From Anaerolineales bacterium (GTDB lineage: Bacteria; Chloroflexota; Anaerolineae; 4572-78; J111), in the NCBI GenBank assembly GCA_015075185.1, contig JABTUW010000008.1:247100-311099 (forward strand): a stretch of DNA of 64,000 nt, in the 5' to 3' direction. Both the position numbers and the translations under genes were made by a program. Below the pieces are notes generated by a model. That model ran no database searches, was not told the DNA's origin, and worked only from the letters and a program-made list of their open reading frames with translations. Every line of letters starts with the position of its first letter. Within the stretch, counting starts at the first letter, position 1. Positions 9,416 to 19,212 of this stretch are shown piece by piece.

Positions 9416-10843
9416 CTAGATGTTCATCCGATGATATAGGGACTTTTCTATATACCAATCGTGCCAATCTTCACTGGCTTCGATTTGGGCACGATTGGTT
9501 TCTTGGGTAATTGTTACGAGATTCCAAAGAATTATGGTGCCATCATTTGAACCGGAGGCGATAATCCGTCCATTGTCAAATATACATATGGCATATACTT
9601 CACGACTGTGTCCCTTCAAAGTATGTACTTGTTCGCCAGACTCGATATCCCAAATTATTATCTTACCTTGCGTTGTACCAGCAATCATAAAATGATCATC
9701 AGGTGTGAACATAACTGCATCTACGTTATAATCAAGCACCTTACTTAAAGTTTTCTTCTTTGAAACTATATCCCATATTACAAGTTGCTCACCCTCGGAT
9801 TTCCTCATTCCCGGTTCGCCAACACCTACTATAATAAGTTCACCGCTCTGATTAACTGCCAAAGCACGGACATAATGTGGACAGAGACCACCACCCCGCT
9901 CATCAATGAATACTGCAATCACCTCTCCAGATTGGATGTTCCAAACCCTTATTTTATCGTATCCTCCCCCGGAAATAACGAACTGTCCATCCGGCGTTAC
10001 AATGACCGCCTCCACAGCACTTGAATGTTCAGAATAGTCAAGTAGGTTTTCTCCTGACAAGGTATTCCAAATCTTGACTGTCTTATCCTCTGACCCTGAA
10101 ATAATGAACTGCCCATCCGGTGTTACGGCAACCGCATTCACTGCACCTGTATGACCATACAAGGTAAGGAGTTCCTCACCGGAATGTACATCCCAAATTT
10201 TGACTGTCTTATCCTCTGACCCTGAAATAATGAACTGCCCATTCGGTGTTATGGCAACCGCATTCACTGCACCTGTATGACCATGCAAGATAAGGAGTTC
10301 CTCACCGGAATGTACATCCCAAATTTTGACTGTTTCGTCCCCAGCACCAGAAATAATAAATCGTTCGTCCGGGGTGATTACAATACTTCTCACATCCGCT
10401 TCATGGGCACGGTAAATTGAAATAATTTCGCCACCTGCCTGACCTAGTGTAGGGCTTGTTGGTATCAATGCTGGTATAGAACTGAATTGTTCAGCGGTCA
10501 TCACAAGTTTCGATATTTCCGGTGAATTCTCTTTGTTTTCTAATAACCGCCCACATAATTGAGATCGAAGCTGATGAACATCATAGTCGATGACGTGTTG
10601 CGACATTCTAAGTGCATTCTGCACAAGTTTCAGGGGATCATCCTGCGTCAAATAGTCAAACTCCCTGACTAATTCAGCACACTTTTGGACGGCAAGTTTT
10701 TCCTGCAAAACTTCAAAACTGCTCAGGAAGTCACGCAAACGAGTAGTTTTTTGTGCTTCGTTGAAATGGACTGCTAAATTTCTTAAAAGATAAATCCGTC
10801 TCTCATCGTTGAGATTATGAATTTTCTCAATTAAGCTGCTCAT
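9416..10843 (-). CDS. WD40 protein with N-terminal helical connector
   Basis: ATG at 10843, with an AGGGGG ribosome site nine bases upstream and 42 bases after the stop of the STAND NTPase. Residues 1-100 are helical (MSSLIEKIHNLNDERRIYLL, then VQNALRMSQHVIDYDVHQL), the APAF-1-like connector; its first residues resemble the 13172 gene (MSSLLERLKTLDSERQRYIL). Seven WD40 blades follow; two adjacent ones are nearly identical, from FIISGSEDKTVKIW through HTGAVNAVA. Being split from, but directly downstream of, the NTPase gene suggests a two-protein STAND receptor. The frame ends at TAG 9418-9416, and WD40 sequence resumes at once in another frame, so the true protein may be longer. Confidence 0.75.
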   Translation of the reverse strand: MSSLIEKIHNLNDERRIYLLRNLAVHFNEAQKTTRLRDFLSSFEVLQEKLAVQKCAELVREFDYLTQDDPLKLVQNALRMSQHVIDYDVHQLRSQLCGRLLENKENSPEISKLVMTAEQFSSIPALIPTSPTLGQAGGEIISIYRAHEADVRSIVITPDERFIISGAGDETVKIWDVHSGEELLILHGHTGAVNAVAITPNGQFIISGSEDKTVKIWDVHSGEELLTLYGHTGAVNAVAVTPDGQFIISGSEDKTVKIWNTLSGENLLDYSEHSSAVEAVIVTPDGQFVISGGGYDKIRVWNIQSGEVIAVFIDERGGGLCPHYVRALAVNQSGELIIVGVGEPGMRKSEGEQLVIWDIVSKKKTLSKVLDYNVDAVMFTPDDHFMIAGTTQGKIIIWDIESGEQVHTLKGHSREVYAICIFDNGRIIASGSNDGTIILWNLVTITQETNRAQIEASEDWHDWYIEKSLYHRMNI

Positions 10844-10885
10844 AAATACGCAAACCCCCTAATAACCAATTTTGTCAATGGGCAA

Positions 10886-12012
10886 CTACTCATTACCAAA
10901 AAGCTCCTCCCACAGGTCATCGGCAATCATTGCATTTATCCCCGGAATTGTCACACCCGCAGCCTGGACGATATCCTTACGATGAAGGAAATCACGAAAG
11001 CTAGTGTGGTAAACACTGTAACGGGTCTGACTGTCAATTTGCTGTTCGTGCAGGAACTGGTCCCACTCATCGAGAACTTCCTGTACGGTCAAAGCATCCT
11101 CATCCGAAAAATCGCAGATCAACTTGCGAGAAACCGGCTCACGAACCTCGGCCAGGATGTAGACGATCTTGATCTTGGTTCGGGGCAGCGGTTTGGTCAT
11201 CATATCCATCCGCCGCCAGTGGTCTTCATAATATCCTTCCAGGCCGGCCGGTAGATTCTCGATATTCAGATCGTGGTATAGCCCTCTCTCAATGTCCTGT
11301 CGCACGTAACGCAGGTACATAAAGTTGTATTCGCTTTTGTCGGTCAGGGTGGTGATGAACGTTTCTAACGCCAGGTTTCGGTTTTCAATCCAGGCGCGGA
11401 TTTCCGGCTGATCCACAGCACGCTTAAGGTAGAGCTCGACATCAGCCCGGCTCTCGGCCCGATATTGCATCAGGTCGAGGAGATGCTGCGGCACATGAAC
11501 CGTAAAAGGCAGACTAACTTGTCGTCGGGTCATGACAAAGTAAACCCCACGCGGTAACAGAGACGGCAGGTAGAGAATATTGGCCCCAGGAGTATGACCA
11601 AGCAGGTCAACTTCATCGAGGGCATCAATAGCGATAACCAACCGTTCGCCATCGTTCAATTGGGTACTGACTTCATCTAAGAGTTTAGCCAGGAAGTTGC
11701 CATCTTGACTGGCTTCCGGTGGCAGAGTGGGATAGGGCAGGTTATACCGGTCAATCAACTGGGTGCAGATACTCCAGGAATTGACTGGCTCGATTGAGGC
11801 CTTGAGCACGGATGTTGAAGTGGGCCAGGAGCGGCTCGTACGTCGAACAAACTCGGCCAAAATGGCGCTTTTACCAACACCCAGGTCCCCTTCGATAACA
11901 AAGTATCCGTTAGGCTGACTAACCAGGAATTCATCAATAGCTGTGAAGACATATTCACGCCCCACGAAATCCTTGGTCTTGTCCTCGATTAATCGCTTGA
12001 AATTGGGTTGGA
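10886..12012 (-). CDS. STAND NTPase domain of a trypsin-STAND protein
   Basis: The annotated frame begins at GTG 11965, but it is open upstream (FKRLIEDKTKDFV before GREYVF), where the protease part must join. Walker A is GDLGVGKSA, about 20 residues into the 11965 frame. Walker B is RLVIAIDALDEVD, followed by a sensor arginine region with YFVMTRR and an end typical of the family (SVYHTSFRDFLHRKDI). Length after the P-loop is about 330 residues, ending soon after the winged-helix region with no sensor repeats. The downstream WD40 gene, 42 bases away, carries the connector and propeller. This NTPase is therefore the likely switch for the surrounding stand-alone sensors. Confidence 0.8.
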
Positions 12013-12624
12013 AACTACGGGCTGCACGATCCGCTGAAGATCTGACCAGACCTCAAAGACCTCAAATGGTGTGGCAAGGCTGTTTTCTGTTAATCTCCCA
12101 TAGTTATCGGGGTTGGTAATCGCCGTGACCATACCCACCACACGTTGATGGGTAGTATCCCAAATGGGGCGCCACTGAAACCGGGGTGACTTCCTGGCTC
12201 TGTAATTGCAGGACTCGTGCCCCGCCGAGAGTGGTCCTGGCGAAGGATTTGTCCGGTTCCCCATAGTCCCTCATCGGGATTAGCGTCAGGAAAGCCAAAA
12301 GTTTCAAAGTGTGGTGAGAGGCGGTACCAGTAGCGGCAAGAGGAAGCGGCTTTATTCTGCGGGTAGCGGTGTTTCGAGTCGTAAAATAGCAATGTCTCTG
12401 CGGTTTGGGTCACGCCACCCATCCGGCTCGACGGTGGCAGTGGCTTTGATGTCAGTATGGTGAAAGACAAGATGTACCTTGTCGCCTGGCCGGCTGCAGC
12501 GCTTTGACAACGTGGGCACATATGTGGCAATGATACCATCATCGGTGAGAACAAAGCCGGTACCCACGGTCTTGCCGTCCATTCTGAGAATACGGATGAT
12601 GCCGGCCTTGAAATCTCCACTCAT
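12000..12624 (-). pseudogene. trypsin-like serine protease domain (frameshifted), N-terminal to the STAND NTPase
   Basis: Start at ATG 12624 (MSGDFKAGIIRILRMDG), giving GTGFVLTDDGIIAT. The catalytic His motif (normally ATCAHV) is only restored by removing two bases near 12520, in ACATATGTGCCCACG. Asp is in RDIAILRL. The serine segment is split between frames as GFSGAP and WDTTHQRVVGMVTAI. Three or more frame changes lie between 12360 and 12000, so as sequenced the protease cannot be made. The same domain heads six other proteins in this window, where the residues can be checked by eye. Its fusion to the NTPase suggests NTP-gated proteolysis. Confidence 0.7.
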
Positions 12625-12701
12625 TCTGCCACCTCATCTGTTTTCATTATGCCAGTGCCCTCTTTCCTCACTTCCTGATAAATGCCTGGCGGGTTCATCA
12701 T
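12621..12701 (-). CDS. very small ORF (26 aa) overlapping the trypsin-STAND start
   Basis: ATGATG at 12701, directly abutting the previous small ORF (TAA 12704-12702). It encodes MMNPPGIYQEVRKEGTGIMK plus six residues, and its TGA overlaps the ATG of the protease gene (ATGA). The GATGAGGTGG inside it gives the ribosome site for the protease gene. It may be a leader peptide coupling translation, or just chance. Confidence 0.25.
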   Translation of the reverse strand: MMNPPGIYQEVRKEGTGIMKTDEVAE

Positions 12702-12830
12702 TTATCTGTATATTTGATTATCCTCTTTCAGCAGCCAAGTTTCCAACAAGATACGCATCTCGTCGATACTCGCCCCTCTGGCCAGGTCCAGAATACGTAA
12801 TTGAAGGATAGATGAAATCAGATGACTCAT
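12702..12830 (-). CDS. small helical ORF (42 aa) in the leader of the trypsin-STAND operon
   Basis: The ATG at 12830 overlaps the TGA of the upstream small ORF (ATGA) and the frame ends at TAA 12704-12702. The product starts MSHLISSILQLRILDLARG and continues SIDEMRILLETWLL, a compact amphipathic helical peptide. Tight overlaps on both sides suggest it is translated. It could be a broken effector-associated (adaptor) domain of the downstream protein; this cannot be shown without alignment. Confidence 0.4.
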   Translation of the reverse strand: MSHLISSILQLRILDLARGASIDEMRILLETWLLKEDNQIYR

Positions 12831-13030
12831 GGAACTTTCTTGATTGGGTATTTGAGAATAAAACCGCCCTTGACCGGCGGCACCGGTGCTATGATATTAG
12901 CATCAATATAAGCACTGTCCGTTACCAGTCCTGGTCGGACAAAGTCCAAAAACCCCTCGACTACCTTAAAACCGAGGATTTTTTTATCACTTAGTATAAC
13001 ATAATCTCCCCTTGTAAACAATGCCCCCAA
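12827..13030 (-). CDS. small hypothetical protein (67 aa), first gene of the minus-strand run
   Basis: ORF starting at ATG 13030 (MGALFTRGDYVILSDKKILG) and ending PPVKGGFILKYPIKKVP. It is mostly beta-type sequence and not recognised. Its stop overlaps the next ATG. It is the most upstream minus-strand frame before the divergent gene at 13172, so a minus-strand promoter should lie in 13031-13171. It may be incomplete at its N-terminus. Confidence 0.4.
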   Translation of the reverse strand: MGALFTRGDYVILSDKKILGFKVVEGFLDFVRPGLVTDSAYIDANIIAPVPPVKGGFILKYPIKKVP

Positions 13031-13171
13031 TGGATCAATAGCTTAAATATAGTCCTGCCTTGTCGTCGGATGGTTCTCTTTTCTGGCTTGGCGACCAGAA
13101 TTGGCTAGAAAGACAAAATATGGTGCATTGACTCATTGGGATCGTTGAAATTTTTAGGAGAAGTTGTAGGG
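13031..13171. promoter_or_regulatory. divergent intergenic region
   Basis: 141 bases between the start of the minus-strand run and the plus-strand HEAT-like gene, so promoters for both are expected here. An AGGAG at 13157-13161 is the probable ribosome site for the 13172 ATG. No convincing -35/-10 pair or long palindrome was found. Confidence 0.35.
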
Positions 13172-13573
13172 ATGAGTAGCTTACTTGAACGCCTCAAGAC
13201 ACTTGATAGTGAACGACAGCGATATATCCTCGAAACTCTGGCTGACCATCTAAACGAGGCTGGGCAGTACGACCATCTGCGAGCCTTGTTCGATAATGAT
13301 GCCTGGATGCATGCTCGGTTTGAGGGTAGTGGATATATTTATGATGGATATATCAAAGACCTTATGCCCGCCTGGCAGGAGAATGCTCATCAGCAGGCTT
13401 TGCAGCAGATTGAGGCTGGTGAAGAACCAACTGCCATAGCGTATTGTGTTCGTTATGCGCTTATTCGAACCACCATCAACTCGATTGCGACTAACTACAT
13501 TTCTGGTCTGATTACCCAAGCGATGGGATCCGGCTTATGGTCAGCCAGCCAGGCCCCTGAGCGTTGCGGCTAA
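13172..13573 (+). CDS. helical connector domain opening a HEAT-like repeat protein
   Basis: ATG at 13172 (MSSLLERLKTLDSERQRYIL), chosen over an in-frame GTG/ATG at 13136 because AGGAG lies just upstream and the start matches the 10843 gene. Residues 1-130 are helical (ADHLNEAGQYDHLRALFDN, then FEGSGYIYDGYIKDLMPAW and AIAYCVRYALIRTTINSIA), the same connector type seen on the stand-alone WD40 and TPR proteins. A single frameshift near 13545 ends the frame; the HEAT-like repeats continue in other frames to about 16630. Confidence 0.65.
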   Translation: MSSLLERLKTLDSERQRYILETLADHLNEAGQYDHLRALFDNDAWMHARFEGSGYIYDGYIKDLMPAWQENAHQQALQQIEAGEEPTAIAYCVRYALIRTTINSIATNYISGLITQAMGSGLWSASQAPERCG

Positions 13574-14181
13574 AGTGCCAAGTCCTGAAGATAGGCTGGA
13601 GGATACATCACCATTTTAGAGACAGATAAATTGACACAGATCCAACAACATGAAGCACAGAACCTGGGTTTGCAAGCTGCCTTGGCCATTTCCGATGAGG
13701 GGACTCAATCACATGCCTTGGCCACCTTGGCGCCACCTTACTGGCGTTACTGGCTCAAGCCCTCCAAGTCGCCTCAGCCATTTCAATGAGGGAGATCGAG
13801 TAGATGTTCTGGCCGCACACCTTTTACATCTCACTGACGACCTACTGGCTCAAGCTCTCCAAGCCACTTCGGTTTATTCAGATGAGTGGCATCTTGCACG
13901 TGCCTTGGCTGCCCTAGTACCGTATCTCACCGGTGCGCAGAAGACCCAAGCTTTAAATCGAGGCCTCAAGCTACCCTGACCATTTCCCATAAGTACTACT
14001 ATCAAGCAGATGTCCTGACCGCCTTGGCACCTCACCTCACTGGAGACTTACTGTTTCAAGCCCTCCAAGCTGCCCTGGATATTCAGGATCCGGAAGCGAA
14101 GATACGGACCTTGATTGCTCTGGCGTCACATCTCACTGGCGCGCAGAAGTTCCACGCTTTAAATCAAGCCCTCAAGCCGCC

Positions 14182-14889
14182 TTGCATATTCCGCTTCCAG
14201 ATAAAAGGACACGTGCCTTGGCTACCCTGGTACCACATCTCACTGGGGCGCAGAAGATCCTTGCTTTAAATCAAGTATTGCAAATTGCCTCGGAAATTGT
14301 TGTTCAGGGATGGGAGTGGGCATATCAGAGGGACTGTGCAGATGCCTTGGCTGCCTTAGCGTCCCATCTCACCGACGATATGCTGTTTCAAGCCTTCCAA
14401 GTTGCCTTGGTCATTGACAATGTGACAGCTCGGGCACATGCCTTGATCGCCTTGGCTCCACATCTCACTGACGATATGCTGTTTCAAGCCTTCCAAGTTG
14501 CCTTGGTCATTGACAATGTGACAGCTCAGGCACAAGCCTTGATCGCCTTGGCTCCACATCTCACTGACGATCTATTAGATCAAGCCCTCCAAGCCGCTTT
14601 GGATATTCAGGTTCCGCAAGAAAAGACTTATGCCTTGGCCGGCTTGGCGTCACATCTCACTAGTGCGACCCAGAAGACCCAAGCCCTCCAAGCCGCTTTG
14701 GATATTAGGTTCCGCAAGAAAAGACTTATGCCTTGGCCGGCGGCGTCACATCTCACTAGTGCGCAGAAGACCCATGATCAAGGGAAGATGACCGCTTCAA
14801 TGGGGAGATGCCTTGATTGCCTTGGCACCCCATCTCACTGGCGACCTATTGGATCAAGCCCTCCAGGCTGCTTTGGCCATTTCCGATGA
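14182..14889 (+). CDS. open piece of the HEAT-like repeat protein
   Basis: An uninterrupted 235-codon stretch inside the broken gene, starting internally. It contains about five repeats, including the two near-identical 32-residue units from MLFQAFQVALVIDNVTA. The last 40 codons have slipped out of the repeat frame. No catalytic motifs. Confidence 0.45.
   Translation: MHIPLPDKRTRALATLVPHLTGAQKILALNQVLQIASEIVVQGWEWAYQRDCADALAALASHLTDDMLFQAFQVALVIDNVTARAHALIALAPHLTDDMLFQAFQVALVIDNVTAQAQALIALAPHLTDDLLDQALQAALDIQVPQEKTYALAGLASHLTSATQKTQALQAALDIRFRKKRLMPWPAASHLTSAQKTHDQGKMTASMGRCLDCLGTPSHWRPIGSSPPGCFGHFR
14380..14571 (+). repeat. two near-identical 96-bp tandem units
   Basis: Units start at 14380 and 14476 (ATGCTGTTTCAAGCC...), a period of exactly 96 bases or 32 codons, differing at only a few positions. 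They are the best preserved part of the HEAT-like array and show that the array grows by tandem duplication. Confidence 0.75.
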
Positions 14890-15607
14890 GAGCGCTCAAT
14901 CGCGTACCTTGGTCGCCTTAATGCCACACTTCACTGGTGCAGAAAAGTCCCGAGTTCTATATCAAGCCCTCCGATCTGCTCTGGCCATTTCCTATGAGAG
15001 AGATCAAGCAGATGCCTTAGTCGCTCTGGCCCCATATCTCACAGCTGATTTGCTTGCACAAGTCCTTAAGCCTGCTTTGACCTTTTCTGATGAGGAAACA
15101 CAAGCAGATGCCTTAGTCGTTTTGGTGCCACGCCTCAATGAGGCACGGGATAGCAAAGTTTTACATCGAGCCCTCCAAGCCGCTTCCGATATTCTGGGTT
15201 CGAGAGAAAAGACGCATATCTTGGCTGCCCTGGCACCCCACCTCACTGACGATCTGTTGGATCAAGCCCTCCAAGCTGCTCTGGCCATTTCTTCTGGGAA
15301 ATTTCGGGTAGATGCTTTTGTCGCCTTGGCACCACGCCTCACTGACACACAGAAGATTCAAGTTTTACATCAAGTCCTCCAAGCTGCTTTTGTCATTTCA
15401 GATAAGGAGACTCAGGCAGATATCGTGGCTGCTTTGGCGCCCCACCTCAGCGACGATTGGCTAGCCCAAGCTCTCCGAGTTGCCTTGAATACTTCAGATG
15501 AAGGGATTCGAGCACGTACCATCGTTGCCTTGGCACCTCATCTCACTAACGATCTATTAGTTCAAGCCCTCAGCCACGTCCGCTACCTGAAACCGGACAT
15601 ATACTGA
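14813..15607 (+). CDS. longest open piece of the HEAT-like repeat protein
   Basis: 264 codons with seven regular repeats (LVALMPHFTGAEKSRVLYQAL, LAALAPHLTDDLLDQAL and so on), alternating between a D-D-L-L-x-Q-A-L type and an A-x-K-x-x-V-L type. The start is internal and the stop at 15607 is a frameshift product. All repeats predict paired helices, so a curved solenoid is likely. Confidence 0.5.
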   Translation: MIALAPHLTGDLLDQALQAALAISDESAQSRTLVALMPHFTGAEKSRVLYQALRSALAISYERDQADALVALAPYLTADLLAQVLKPALTFSDEETQADALVVLVPRLNEARDSKVLHRALQAASDILGSREKTHILAALAPHLTDDLLDQALQAALAISSGKFRVDAFVALAPRLTDTQKIQVLHQVLQAAFVISDKETQADIVAALAPHLSDDWLAQALRVALNTSDEGIRARTIVALAPHLTNDLLVQALSHVRYLKPDIY

Positions 15608-16684
15608 AGCCCCATCTCCGATCTATTGGATCAAGCCTCCAAAGCTGACCATTTCTTCCGGGAAATTTCGGGCAGATAGACTGGTGCCACGCCTCACTGG
15701 ACAGAAGAACCGAGGTTTACGTCAAGCCCTCAAGCTGTCTTATACTGAAGGAAGTCAGTCCGTGCCTTCGTCTTGGCCCCACCTCTCGACGGTTTGCTGG
15801 CGCAAACCCTCAAGCTGTATTTACAATTTCTTCGGAGGGATTTCGGACAGAGGCCCTTGTCGCCTTGGTGCCCTACCTTTCTGGTGACCTGCTGATTCTT
15901 CCGCCTTGGTCATTTTCAGGTGAGATGAAATCGGGCACATATCCTGACCTTGGCTCCACATCTCACTAACGATCTGTTGGATCGGGCTCTCAAGCTGCTT
16001 TGACTATTTCTTCGGGCAGATGCCTTAGTCGCCTTGGTGCCACGCCTCACTGGTGCACAGAAGAACCGAGTTTTACGTCAAGCCCTTCAAACTGCTGACT
16101 AACTTCTGATAGAGGAAATCAAGCGATGCCTTGATCGCCTTGGCGCCACACCACTGACGACCTATTGGCTAAAATCCTCAAGCTGCCATGACCAAGTTGA
16201 AATCAAGACAGATGCCTTGATCGCCTTGGCCCCACCTCACTGACGACCTATTGGCCTCCAAGCTGCCTTGACCGTTTCAATGAGGTGATCGAGCAGATAC
16301 TTTGATCGCCCTAGCACCACATTTCCACTGACAATCTATTAGATCAAGCCCTCCAAGCTGCCTTGACCATTTCCGATAAAGGGGTTTTGACACATGTTTT
16401 GGTCGCGTATCTGTCTCATTGGCCAAATCAGCCTGAAATTCTAGCCACCATCCACCAAGCTATAGCCGATCATTTAAGCGGTCTCCAAAATGAAGAACGA
16501 TTTACTATTCTACAATTTTTTGGCTAGAAAGGAGATGTTTGGTTCAGATGCTCTCTTGGCCTCTCAGAAACTTATGTCGCCATTGTCAGCCATATCGTCG
16601 AAATCTGCACTGAATGGCGGTTGGCGGTAACGATTTGCAGGTGGATAAATCTCAAGTAGTTGTAAGAAAGGTATAGCACTTTAG

Positions 16685-17100
16685 GTGAACAAGGTTAGGG
16701 ATGGTTTCAAGACCATTGAAAGAGAACGTCTGGAATATGCTCTGCAGACGCTTCCAATGCATCTGGCAACTGCCAATCAGAGGCAGTTGGGGGCGTGTGC
16801 TGATCAACTTTCGGTTTCTCCAGGCAAGATTGAGGCGTTTGAGGACGCAACGCCTGATCGACGACTATGACGATTGTCGTCTCTAATCGCTTTTCTGGGC
16901 GGGAGGATACAGAAGTCCTGCGCCTCGTTCGGGATGCAATACGTCTATCTGCATATATTCTGGACGAAGATGCAACCCAACTGCCGGGCAACTATTGGGG
17001 CGTTTGTTATATTTTGAGCTACCTGGCATCCAAGCATTGTTGGAACAGGCCAGCCATTGGAGGGACGTACCCTGGCTGCGCCCTTTGATTCAAATCTGAC
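16685..17100 (+). pseudogene. helical connector of a second stand-alone WD40 protein (frameshifted)
   Basis: GTG at 16685 opens NKVRDGFKTIERERLEYAL and LPMHLATANQRQ, which continues in another frame as FRFLQARLRRL and LIDDYDDCRL, then in a third as DTEVLRLVRDAIRLSAYIL and DEDATQLPG. After another shift LLYFELPGIQALLEQ leads to the WD40 part. This is a recognisable APAF-1-type helical connector (R-x-x-Y-x-L-x-x-L, then D-Y, then LRLVRDALRLSA), here at the start of a protein rather than behind an NTPase. Confidence 0.55.
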
Positions 17101-19051
17101 CCCACCGAGGAGGACCATTGCTACGCACCTTGACGGCCACACCGACGAAATTACTGCGGTTGCAGTTTCGCCGGATGGGCAGTTTGCTATTACAGGGTCA
17201 ATCGACAGGACTCTGGAGTGTGGGATTTGGAGCGCGGTGCTGAACTCCGTGTACTTCTTGGACACACCAGCGACATCACTGCGGTGGCGGTGGCATCTAA
17301 TGGACGGCTGGCCATTCCACGCTTCAGAAGATGCCATCTTCAAAGCTATGGGATTTGGAGACTGGTCTAGAACTAAACACATTGGCAGGACATAATGGGC
17401 CAATCAATGCATTAGTAGTCATGCCAAACGGACGGCGGGGCATCACGGCCTCGGACGACACCCCTAAAAGTGTGGGATCTGGAACGGGGCACGATCGTGG
17501 GCACTCTCAAGGTCCCATACCGCTGGGTTACTGGCGTGGCGGTTACACCCGACGGTCAGCAGGGTGTCTCAAGCTCAGTTGACCAAACGTTGAGGGTGTG
17601 GGATTTGGAACGCAAAGTCGAATTGCGGATGCTTCGTGGGCATACTGATGTTGTCAACGATGTGGCAGTAACACCAGACGGATTGTACGCTGTTTCAGCT
17701 GCCGGAAGTTATGCTTATCGTGTTGGCAGGTCAAACGATGGGACTCTAAAGTGTGGGATTTGGAGCATGGTGCTGAGTTTATATACGTTGGGCGGTCACA
17801 CCAGCGGGGTCAGAGCTGTGGCCGTAACGCCCGACGGACGACTTGCCGTCTCCGGCTCGTGATACCACGCTCAAGGTCTGGGATCTGGAACGGGGAGAGG
17901 ACTTTACACGCTGGAGGACACACTAGCTGGGTCAACGGTGTCGCTGTAGCATCTGGTGGAAAACCGCTATCTCTGTTTCGGGTACTTCACAAAAATCTGG
18001 GATTTGGTGTTACCGAGCTGGTCAGCTTCAGCTTTACCAGGCCATTCAGGGTGAAATCGCCGCAAAGGTCACTCGGATGGGCGGCAGGCGATTACTGCTT
18101 CCTGTGACACAACCCTCAAAATTTGGGATTTACAGCTTGGTCGAGAAATTGGTCACACTGCATGGGCACACTGACGGTGTCAATTCCGTTGTGGTAACGT
18201 CGGATGGACGTCAGGCCGTTTCGGCCTCGGATGATAGCACCATCATTGTCTGGGATCTGGATCGGCGTGAGGCTCGCCACGTTTGCGGGGTCATGCAGGG
18301 GCAGTCAGTACAATCGCCTTACTGTTAGATGAGCAACGTCTCCTCTCCTGTTCTGTTCGATGACCCCATCACTGGTTGGGATATCAGAAAGCGTGGTGTG
18401 AAATTGTACACTTTCAGAAGCTCCCCTTGGCTGCGACGCACTAGCGGTGACGCCCGGTAGCCAATTTGTTATATCGATTGCATGGGACGAGCTTGGGGTG
18501 TGGGATCTGGTGCATAGGGGTAAGGATGCACCCGCTTGCTAAGTCATCAGGATAGAATAAACGCTTTGGCCATAACACCGGACGGTACGCGGGTGGTCTC
18601 GGCTTCAGATGATGAAACCTTGAAAGTCTGGGACTTGAGAAGTGGCCTGGAGCTTGTCACCATGCGCGGTCATACTGGGAGGTCAAATCAGTAATGGTGA
18701 CACCAGATGGCAAACAGGTGATTTCAGGTTCATATGACACCTCGGTCAGAATGTGGGATATAGAGGATGGAAGATTAGCCACCTGGCAGAACCATACTGG
18801 AGCTGTGGACACCTTCTGACACCAGATGGTCGGCATATGTTTTCAGCCTCGAGCGATCACACCATCAAAACATGGGACTTGGCTACCAGGTGCGGTTGTT
18901 ACCACTTTACCGGAGAGCGTCCATTAAAATCTATTCTGTTACCCCTGATAGTGTGACAATTGTTGCAGGTGACGAAACAGGACGAGTGTATTTGCTACGG
19001 CTGGAAAAGGTATTCGAGTTTAAAACAAATGAGATGTTTGCCCATATGTAG
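17057..19051 (+). pseudogene. WD40 propeller, heavily frameshifted
   Basis: WD40 blades spread over three frames: HLDGHTDEITAVAVSPDGQ, LNTLAGHNGPINALVV, VGTLKVPYRWVTGVAVTPDG, LRVWDLERKVELRMLRGHTD, IVWDLDRREARHV, KTWDLATRC. Around 12 blades are visible before a conserved end (AGDETGRVYLLRLEKV) and TAG at 19049-19051. More than ten small indels interrupt it. With the preceding connector it makes one protein of about 750 residues, without NTPase or protease. Several blade-to-blade steps are nearly identical in DNA. Confidence 0.6.
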
Positions 19052-19136
19052 TGGTTACAAAGTTGATCTTTAGCGCAAAACCACAACATATAGAATTAGC
19101 CTAAACTCAAATAGGAGTAAAGTTTGTTAAATATCG

Positions 19137-19166
19137 TTGTCTTTACGACTTGAGTCGTGATATACT
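19137..19166 (+). promoter_or_regulatory. sigma70-type promoter with palindrome in the spacer
   Basis: TTGTCT (19137-19142), an 18-base spacer and TATACT (19161-19166). The spacer contains the perfect inverted repeat ACGACT-tg-AGTCGT at 19145-19158, positioned so that a bound dimer would occlude RNA polymerase. It is the only good promoter found between the WD40 gene that ends at 19051 and the Trypco1 gene at 19341. Confidence 0.5.
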
Positions 19167-19184
19167 AAATGTGAGGAAAAGTAA

Positions 19185-19212
19185 AACACCCCTCGAGCCG
19201 ACGAGGGGTGTT
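19185..19212 (+). terminator. intrinsic terminator or attenuator hairpin 1
   Basis: Perfect 11-bp stem AACACCCCTCG / CGAGGGGTGTT around a six-base loop, followed by CTTT. It starts roughly 15 bases downstream of the expected transcription start from the promoter at 19137-19166, so it can act both on read-through from the upstream gene and as an attenuator. Confidence 0.6.

Larger units (their letters stand above)
13574..16630 (+). pseudogene. HEAT-like repeat array, heavily frameshifted
   Basis: Repeats of about 32-39 residues with the core L-A-P-H-L-T-D-D-L-L-x-Q-A-L-Q-A-A run through all three plus frames; two clean stretches are 14182-14889 and 14813-15607. At least 20 repeats can be counted by eye. 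From about 15600 to 16350 single and multiple base deletions come every few tens of bases. The end is recognisable: HQAIADHLSGLQNEERFTIL up to 16527, then, after another shift, SETYVAIVSHIVEICTEWR to about 16630. Read through, this is one protein of about 1100 residues: connector plus alpha-solenoid, a stand-alone sensor. Whether it is a decayed gene or poorly assembled repeats is open. Confidence 0.6.

Noticed and set aside
12869..12896. TTGACC ... GATATT as a plus-strand promoter
   Set aside because: Poor -10, lies inside the small minus-strand ORF and is 280 bases from the 13172 start.
13600..16500. Possible CRISPR array because of regular repeats
   Set aside because: Repeats are coding, 96-117 bp long and imperfect, without unique spacers of constant length.
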